64,000 nt of DNA, taken from positions 248,001 through 312,000 of the forward strand of contig JANFNE010000022.1 of the NCBI GenBank assembly GCA_024867545.1, written 5' to 3'. Both the position numbers and the translations under genes were made by a program. The stretch is from Phytopythium helicoides (Eukaryota; Oomycota; Peronosporomycetes; Pythiales; Pythiaceae). How positions within the stretch are numbered: the first letter of the stretch is position 1; each line of letters opens with the position of its first letter. The notes beneath the pieces were generated by a model. It was given only the letters and a program-made list of their open reading frames with translations. It ran no database searches and was not told the DNA's origin. Of the stretch, positions 57,686-64,000 are shown one piece after another.

Positions 57686-58645
57686 ATGAACCGCATTTTC
57701 GGCAAGAAGCGGCCCTGAGGCGCCGAGCGTCAACATCTCGGATGTGGGCACCAAGGTGGACGGCCGCATCACCGACTTGGACCTCAAGGTGGGGCTGGCG
57801 TTCGTGCGGACGCGTTGTGGGTGCTCGGCTGAGCTGTGTCTGTTACGTGCGATGTAGATCGAGAAGCTGGACCAGGAGCTGCGCAAGTACAGGGAGCAGG
57901 TGCGAGAAGAGAGGGCCCCCTCGCGGCTGGAGAGTTGCTGGTGACCGTCGGAATGCGCTGCGGTAGATGGCCAAGGCGAAGGGGCCGGCAGCCAACACGA
58001 TCAAGCAGCGCGCCATGCAGACGCTCAAGCGGAAGAAGATGTACGAGGCGCAGCGCGACAACCTGTCTGCCCAGTCGTTCAATGTCGAGCAGGTGTGGGT
58101 GCTTGGTTGCCAGCTGGCTGCGCTTGCATGGGGAGCGGCTTACCAATGGATGCGATTGACGCAGGCTGCGTTCGCGATTGAGACGTCGCGCGACACGTTG
58201 ACGACGGTCGCGGCAATGAAGAGCGCCTACCGTGCAGCTCAAGGCCGAGACCAAGAAGATCAACCTGGACGAGCTCGAGGACATGCAGGACGATATGGCC
58301 GACCTGCTCGAGGACATGAACGAGATCCAGGAGATCATGGGCCGTTCTTACGGGTGCGACTCTTATCGCTGCCATCCAAGGTGCTGATAGAAGGACTGAT
58401 CATGGTGTCGATGTACTTGCAGCATTGGGGCCGACGTGGACGAGAGTGAGCTAGAAGCCGAACTCGCAGGACTCGAGGAGGAGTGGGACGCTGAAGCGGA
58501 GGCCACGGCGACCGAGGCCGAGCAGACACCCTCGTACTTAGCACCAGCCTCTCGCCACAACCTGCCGGCGGCTCCTTCGGGGGCGCTGGACGCAGCACCA
58601 GCGCGGCGCGCGACCGACGAGTTCGGGCTGCCGATTGGACTGTAG
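57686..58645 (+). CDS. CHMP5: ESCRT-III subunit CHMP5/Vps60
   Basis: An accessory ESCRT-III protein that binds the Vps4 cofactor Vta1/LIP5 during endosomal membrane scission. ATG 57686 ([10 protein letters not shown]) matches the family start exactly. Short exons give [53 protein letters not shown] and [18 protein letters not shown], then [20 protein letters not shown]. The C-terminal part is [48 protein letters not shown], and the terminal DEFGLPIGL, equivalent to the family's DEFGLP end. It is about 220 residues with at least six introns of 50-90 bp. A small indel near 57717 or 58240 may be present. Very firm. Confidence 0.95.
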
Positions 58646-59024
58646 CGGCGACGCTACGGCGAGCGACGTTAGGCTTGTAGACTGAGAGGGCCATTTTGAT
58701 CCGTTGCGGGTTCAACTGGGTCAAGTTTGGTCAGATGTGTAAATGTTGGAATCCGCTAGGGTTCGGCTTTAACTTCAGCCAGGCTCCGATTGGCGCACGC
58801 GACAGCCAATGGTTTCTCACTGCGACAATCGCCCCACATCTGGTTCACATATGAATTGATGCAGTTGATTTCGTATGCACCAACTGGAACGCGCTACCAG
58901 TTGATAAGGGGTATGGGAAGTGCGGATGTCCGCTCCCCCTCCCGCCTCCAAGCAGTGGTTGCCTCAGACTCAGCGGTACAAGTATTAGTTTAGTCAGAGT
59001 ATGTATTTCTGTACAAGAGCCGAC

Positions 59025-59078
59025 GCGGCGCGACGCGTCGGAATTGTGGAAAAGGGGGTCCGCGACGCGTCGCGCCGC
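59025..59078 (+). promoter_or_regulatory. 16 bp inverted repeat with ACGCGT cores
   Basis: gcggcgcgacgcgtcg at 59025-59040 and its exact complement cgacgcgtcgcgccgc at 59063-59078, separated by 22 bp. Each arm contains the self-complementary decamer CGACGCGTCG. It could form a hairpin or serve as paired binding sites. About 300 bp upstream of the ABCF2 start. Confidence 0.8.
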
Positions 59079-59134
59079 AAGTCAAAAAGTATACATTTCC
59101 AACCGTCAGATGGTGTCGATGTGTCTCGCGTGCC

Positions 59135-59158
59135 GTCGACGCGTCGCGACGCGTCGAC
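59135..59158 (+). promoter_or_regulatory. 24 bp perfect palindrome, two CGACGCGTCG copies
   Basis: Positions 59135-59158 equal their own reverse complement. They hold two overlapping-type CGACGCGTCG decamers (59137-59146 and 59147-59156) flanked by GTC/GAC. With the inverted repeat at 59025-59078 this makes four decamers within 132 bp. Confidence 0.85.
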
Positions 59159-59367
59159 CAGGTATTAATTACGACAGCCGTATGCCGTCTGTCGTCTCGA
59201 CCTGTATTGCATTCGATCAGGAAGATGCTGTTGCGCAGGTATTCCCGGAGGTGCGTAGCCGAGCGTGGCGATTTGTTGGTGCGCGCTGCACGGCCATTCG
59301 TCATTTGCGGCCCCGCCCTCGCAGCTCCCTCGCCAGTCCCCCGCCCGCCCGACAGCAGCCCGCAGCC

Positions 59368-61194
59368 ATGGCCCCGCGCGTGAAGAAGGAGCGCGGCAAG
59401 AAGAAGGAGTCCAAGAAGGCGGCGGCCGAGGAGAAGAAGAAGGCCGAGCAGGCCGCGGCGCTCGAGAGCATGTCGATGGCCGACCGCCTGGCCGAGGAGG
59501 GCATCATCGCCACGTGCTCGCACAACGTGCGCTCGGTGCACAAGAACTTCAAGGACATCAACGTGCTCAACTTCTCCATCACTTACTTCGGCAAGGTGCT
59601 GCTCGAGGAGTGCGACGTCGCGCTCAACTACGGCCGCCGCTACGGACTCATCGGCCGCAACGGCTCCGGAAAGTCCACCTTCATGAACGTGCTCGGCGCG
59701 CGCGGCGTGCCCATCCCCGACAGCATCGACATCTACCACCTCAAGCACGAGATCGAGGCCAGCGACATGACGGCGCTCGAGGCCGTGCTATCGGTCGACG
59801 AGGAGCGCAGCAAGCTGCAGCACGAGGCCGACGAGCTCTCGGAGCAGATGACGGACGAGAGCATCTCCGAGGAGGACTCGGAGGCCATCTCCGAGCGCCT
59901 CACCGACATTTACGAGCGCCTCGACGAGCTTGACGCTGACACGGCCGAGATGCGCGCGCGCTCCATCCTCAAGGGTCTCACCTTCTCCAACGAGATGATG
60001 CAGAAGAAGACCCGCGAGTTCTCCGGTGGTTGGCGTATGCGTATCGCGCTTGCCCGTGCACTGTTCATCCAGCCGACGCTGCTGCTGCTTGACGAGCCGA
60101 CCAACCATCTCGACATGGAGGCCGTGGTCTGGCTCGAGGACTACCTTTCGCGCTGGAAGAAGATCCTGCTCATGATCTCGCACTCGCAGGAGTTCATGAA
60201 CGAGGTGTGCACCAACATAATCGACCTGCGCAACAAGAAGCTCACGTACTACACGGGTAACTACGACACGTACGTCAAGACGCGCGAGGAGCTCGAGGAG
60301 AACCAGATGAAGCGCTACAACTGGGAGCAGGACCAGATCAAGCACATGAAGGAGTACATTGCCCGTTTCGGTCACGGTTCGGCCAAGCTTGCCCGTCAGG
60401 CGCAAAGTAAGGAGAAGACGCTCGCCAAGATGGTGCGCGAGGGTCTGACCGAGAAGGTGGTGCACGAGGCGATGGGCGACTTCAAGTTCCCCGACCCGGA
60501 GCGCCTCCCGCCCCCTGTGCTCATGTTCCAGAATGTATCTTTCGGATACCCTGGTCGCGAACTGCTGTACACGAACGTCGAGCTTGGTCTTGACCTGGAC
60601 TCGCGTGTCGCCCTTGTCGGCGCGAACGGTACGGGTAAGACGACGCTGCTGAAGCTCATCACAGGCGACCTTGTCCCCGTGTCCGGTAACGTGCGTCCGC
60701 ACTCGAAGCTCCGAGTTGCGCGCTTCAACCAGCACTTTGTTGACGTGCTGGACCTGACGAAGTCGCCGCTGGAGTACTTCCGCTCGATCTTCGGCAACAA
60801 GTCTGTCGAAGAGGTCCGCAGCTACCTCGGCCGCTACGGTGTGTCTGGTGAGGTTCAGACGCAGATCATGGGCCAGCTCTCGGACGGCCAGAAGTCGCGC
60901 GTCGTGTTTGCGTACATGGCTCAGCAGAACGCACACATGCTGTTGCTGGATGAGCCGACGAACCATTTGGACATGGAGTCGATTGACGCACTTGCGCGCG
61001 CGATCAACGAGTTCAAGGGCGGCATGCTTCTCGTGAGTCACGACATGCGCCTCATTTCTCAGGTCGCCAAGGAAATTTGGCTCGTTGAGAACCAAAAGAT
61101 TTCGGTATACGACGGCGAGATCGCAGACTTCAAGATGCGTGTGCGCAAGCAGCTCAAGCTTGCCGACAAGCCTGTCGTCGCTGCCGCCGAGTAG
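59368..61194 (+). CDS. ABCF2: ABC-F ATPase, ABCF2 / Arb1 type
   Basis: A soluble twin-ATPase linked to ribosome biogenesis and translation. ATG 59368 (MAPRVKKERGKKKESKKAAA) starts a Lys-rich leader. ABC1 has Walker A GRNGSGKST, signature EFSGGWRMR, Walker B LLLLDEPTNHLD, and switch His in MISHSQEFMN. The linker reads KLTYYTGNYDTYVKTREELEEN and GHGSAKLARQAQSKEKTL, characteristic of ABCF2. ABC2 has Walker A GANGTGKTT, signature LSDGQKSR, Walker B LLLDEPTNHLD, and LLVSHDMRL. 608 residues, intronless, all motifs intact, no frame break. Codon use is strongly biased to C/G-ending codons, as in a highly expressed gene. Very firm. Confidence 0.97.
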   Translation: MAPRVKKERGKKKESKKAAAEEKKKAEQAAALESMSMADRLAEEGIIATCSHNVRSVHKNFKDINVLNFSITYFGKVLLEECDVALNYGRRYGLIGRNGSGKSTFMNVLGARGVPIPDSIDIYHLKHEIEASDMTALEAVLSVDEERSKLQHEADELSEQMTDESISEEDSEAISERLTDIYERLDELDADTAEMRARSILKGLTFSNEMMQKKTREFSGGWRMRIALARALFIQPTLLLLDEPTNHLDMEAVVWLEDYLSRWKKILLMISHSQEFMNEVCTNIIDLRNKKLTYYTGNYDTYVKTREELEENQMKRYNWEQDQIKHMKEYIARFGHGSAKLARQAQSKEKTLAKMVREGLTEKVVHEAMGDFKFPDPERLPPPVLMFQNVSFGYPGRELLYTNVELGLDLDSRVALVGANGTGKTTLLKLITGDLVPVSGNVRPHSKLRVARFNQHFVDVLDLTKSPLEYFRSIFGNKSVEEVRSYLGRYGVSGEVQTQIMGQLSDGQKSRVVFAYMAQQNAHMLLLDEPTNHLDMESIDALARAINEFKGGMLLVSHDMRLISQVAKEIWLVENQKISVYDGEIADFKMRVRKQLKLADKPVVAAAE

Positions 61195-61319
61195 ACTCGT
61201 CACATACAGCGCACGCTCTTGTCTTCCTCCTCAATATACAAACACACTTTACAGTCATGTTTCGATCTCAAGTTTTTCACTCGTCATCGGCCTGGTTGTT
61301 ATCCTGAGCTTCGACGCTC

Positions 61320-63491
61320 TCAGGTATCTAAAGCACGCGCGTTGCTACAAACCTGCTCTTCCTCTTCACCGTCTTCTCCATCTGTATCTTCGTCCGCAAC
61401 ACCCAAATTAAGATTCATCTCAGTGGCAGCAAGCAAGCCGCCTCTTTCAGCAACAACACTTGAATGGAGATAACCAATCGCCCGTTGCCTACTAGCAATT
61501 CGATCCATGACCATCGATGCTACTGGGAGCGACCTTGACGCCTCGTAGAGCTGCTGATACCGCTCCTGACCGAGCAATGGTCGACCATCACCTCCTGGAT
61601 ATCTGAGTGTAACACTCCTTCGTCGTTGCCTTGCCAGATCAGACTCATCAGTCCGAAATGGAGTCGCAAGGTTGTCGTGGCCTTGATTGCACGTCGGACT
61701 TTGCGCGGTTCAGCACACGCATTTGTTGGTTCTCGACGAGTATACAGGCGCACGTAGCGTCAGCCCCAAGACCATGATCTGCCGAGGTGGAGAAAAGAGT
61801 CACGACGCGCGTGCCCATGGACAGCCTGACACCGTCAAGAGCTGCCTCGTGGGCTCGAAGAATTCGCGAAAACCCGTTGGCTGCCAAGAAGTTGGCGACT
61901 GCACGGGGTCCAAACGTAATCGCAGCACCTCCTCGTGCACTCTGGCCAAATCCCAATCCATCGAGACCAGCAACTCCCTCATCGTTCACGTCGTCGTCTT
62001 CACTCCCGGCGGCCATAAGGGTCCTCGCTGGGTCTGCCCAGAGCATTTCCGAGACCATTGCGAGCTGTTGCTTCAGAGTCGGAGACGGAGCATGTTTGGG
62101 TTCACTGACTAGCAGGAAGGAGATCAAGAGGTGCAACGGGTGGAAGTCGTTGGATGTCTGCAATCTTGGCAGCAATCGGAGAGACACATGATGTGGAGAC
62201 TGGCCGCGGAATACCTCCGTGGACACAGAATACATCGTTGTCAATGGTTGCTGCCAGTGGTAGCCGGTCAAAGGCGCTGTTCACTTGATTCCACAACTTG
62301 CGGCCTCGCTGCTCTCCAAATCTCGCTCGGCACTGTGCGAGAAGGCAAGCACTACCGTAGACTTCCTCAAGTCCATTGACTGCCCGAGTTTCATGGTTCC
62401 CGCGCAGCAGAAACACTTTGCTTGGACTCTGCAACTTGAGAGCGAAATAAATACGCCACCACCTCGAGGGACATAGGCTCCCCTATCTACATAGTCCCCG
62501 AGAAACAACAAGCTCCCAGCAGAGAAGTCGACACCAAGTGGCTGCCAGATTCGCCCCGCAAAGAATGACAGGTCTTGCAGATTTCCGTGCAGGTCTCCAA
62601 ACACGTAGACTGGGCTCGAGAGCGTGTGACAGCGGGGTTCAAGCTGAAAGCACGCCCCAGCATGAGATGCGAGCTCGCCCATATCATCGCAGAACGTCAA
62701 GGAGTAAAAGTAAGCTGCGTTTGGCTGGAGGTTATGCTCAGAGGAGCTTATTCCAAGAGATTGGGATCGGAAGGCTGCCAATACACGCTGCGCAACTCCT
62801 CGTGGGTCTCGAATAGTGGTCCTGTACGGTGACAGTCGCATCGGCGCTGTCAAGGAAAGAGCATTCTTGGAGGATTTATCAACCGCAACGCGGTGAAGTG
62901 GGTAGGTTGACGCTGGACCACCTGACGTCTTCACCGATACGAATGTTGGTGCTAGGGTGATCGAAGTCGTAGTCATTGTTGACGCATGTGATGTTGTGCG
63001 TAAAGGAAAACTTGCAACGCTACAAACGTTTGGAGCGCTGACAATGCGCGAAGGTGACTTCGAGGCAATTGTAGCGTTATTGGCCGTAGCAAGTAATTGG
63101 TCCTTCAGGTACGCAATTTCTTTGTCACTTTCTCGACGAAGAGCGTCCAGTGCCTCACGAAGTTTCTGCCGTTCAAATCAAGACACTATCAGATCCCCTT
63201 TTGCTAGAGCAAGATGGGAGTCGGAGCGCACAATAATACCTCGATTTCACGGGTAAGCACCTGCGCACGCTCCTGGCACGCATCGTGGCACGCGCACTTG
63301 GAGTGGATGTCACTTACTGCTCGTCGACCAAGATCAATACTTAATCGCCCGGGAGAGACCTGAATGGATGGTGCTCGTCGGTCATGGTGATCCTCCTCGT
63401 CCTCTTCGTCGTTTTGTTGCTGTTGACGCTGACTGTGATGCTCGCGAATCAAAAGTCGAAGGCAGTCGTGGCGGATAGCATCGACATTCAT
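61320..63491 (-). CDS. PPP-family Ser/Thr phosphatase with N-terminal coiled coil
   Basis: ATG 63491 ([20 protein letters not shown]) begins a Gln/Asp/Glu-rich leader and coiled coil. After an intron at 63168-63242 it continues with [20 protein letters not shown] and a polar linker. The catalytic motifs are [41 protein letters not shown], and [10 protein letters not shown]: all metal and phosphate ligands of the PPP fold are present. Two features are unusual. There is an acidic insertion ([13 protein letters not shown]) before AITFG, and the SAPNYC loop after TLFS is replaced by STSADHG. The tail ends in [12 protein letters not shown]. Frame breaks fall near 62470, 62430, 62110 and 61690. About 700 residues. 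Phosphatase identity is firm; the subfamily is unclear. Confidence 0.85.
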
Positions 63492-63770
63492 ATTCCACGT
63501 CCCTCCCCTTGGAGCTCAATCTTCTGTATGTATAGCGGTGAAGAAGCTGAAGTGACAAGCTAAGAAATGTTTATCGGGGGTTGTCAATCATGTCAGCTTG
63601 AAATCCAGCCAGAAGCTACTCCAACATCCCCATTCCGCTGCGAGATCCACCTTTATTGGCTTGAGCGCGTTGAAGATCCTCCCGACGTGCGAAGCTGCCA
63701 ACGCCTTCCGACCAGACGCCACCTCAAAATAGGAAGATCCGCCTCAGACCACCCCTTCAGACTGAAATCG
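63492..63770. other. divergent intergenic stretch at right end
   Basis: About 280 bp between the phosphatase and the secreted-type gene, head to head. The frame leading into the latter is open from 63567, but its signal peptide points to the later ATG. No gene is seen. Confidence 0.4.
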
Positions 63771-64000
63771 ATGACCTCCACCATGAGTGCTGTGAAGCTA
63801 GTTGTTGTCCTGCTTGTTCTTTTCTCGAGTCTGGGCCTTCAGCTTTCTGGCGCCACCAAGCGGAAAGAGATCGATTACGATGCGCTCGATCGTGCTTGGG
63901 AAGTCGGTGACCAAGATGTTGAGCTGCAGTCCGAGGGCGACGAACAGTTTCAACGACTATCAGAGAAGTGAGCGAGGCTTTGCAACACTTCTCTCACGGA
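63771..64000 (+). CDS. secreted/ER protein, first exon (possibly MESD-like), runs off window
   Basis: ATG 63771 (MTSTMSAVKLVVVLLVLFSS) or the in-frame ATG at 63783 starts a clear signal peptide, LVVVLLVLFSSLGLQLSG. The acidic sequence KRKEIDYDALDRAWEVGDQD and EGDEQFQRLSEK follows. The exon probably ends at 63968, where AA|GTGAGC is a good donor; otherwise TGA follows at once. A signal peptide followed by a W-E-x-G-D-type acidic segment recalls MESD, the ER chaperone of LRP receptors, but with ~65 residues visible this is a weak guess. The rest lies outside the window. Confidence 0.5.

Larger units (their letters stand above)
58646..59367 (+). other. intergenic stretch with MluI-type palindromes, upstream of ABCF2
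   Basis: About 720 bp between CHMP5 and ABCF2, both on the plus strand. Its right half contains the CGACGCGTCG elements described separately. A degenerate open frame runs into ABCF2 from 59044, but the conserved protein starts at 59368. No gene is seen. Confidence 0.45.

Noticed and set aside
59788..61203. 471-codon minus-strand frame opposite ABCF2
   Set aside because: An antisense shadow caused by strong codon bias (C/G in third position) in the highly conserved plus-strand ABCF2 gene.

Overview
The window reads as nuclear DNA of a flagellated stramenopile, most likely an oomycete of the Phytophthora/Pythium type. Genes are densely packed on both strands with gaps of 50-700 bp. They are split by short GT..AG introns (mostly 45-95 bp), and the content is typical of a motile eukaryote: axonemal dynein light chain p28, CFAP91, a FAM92-like BAR protein, a polycystin-type channel and taxilin, beside general housekeeping genes. 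No rRNA, tRNA, CRISPR array or recognisable transposon was seen. The lineage is inferred from gene content only.

Layout. 1-4061: a tandem array of a 1.7 kb unit, each unit carrying one gene for a small protein of unknown function with a hydrophobic N-terminus. 4382-12685: ZIP metal transporter, an atypical small GTPase, taxilin, an unrecognised gene, p28 dynein light chain and CFAP91; the last three lie next to each other. 13018-23965: a MAP kinase kinase with an extra C-terminal domain, a five-pass membrane protein of prominin-like topology, protoporphyrinogen oxidase, and a two-module polytopic membrane protein. 23982-32534: FAM92/CIBAR-like BAR protein, splicing factor Cdc5, a FAM178/SLF2-like candidate, and PP2A B55. 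32859-41552: EF-hand protein, malonyl-CoA decarboxylase, FAM210/DUF1279 protein, NEK kinase, PKD2-like channel. 42057-52540: FAHD1, an armadillo/IQ protein, RagA, and two tail-to-tail HECT ligases with the same membrane anchor plus RanBP2-type finger. 53304-64000: a degenerate HSP70-like protein, a DUF1697 protein, a protein with an HGGIY repeat, CHMP5/Vps60, ABCF2, a PPP phosphatase, and the first exon of a secreted or ER protein cut by the window edge.

Many clearly conserved genes (ZIP, taxilin, p28, CFAP91, PPOX, Cdc5, both HECT ligases, NEK, the phosphatase) need one or more single-base frame shifts to read through. The breaks affect essential genes without other decay, so residual assembly indels are the simplest explanation. 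CDS limits are therefore gene spans from start to stop, with introns and breaks described in the text. Three of the head-to-head gene pairs share short inverted-repeat promoter motifs, which is the most interesting non-coding signal here.
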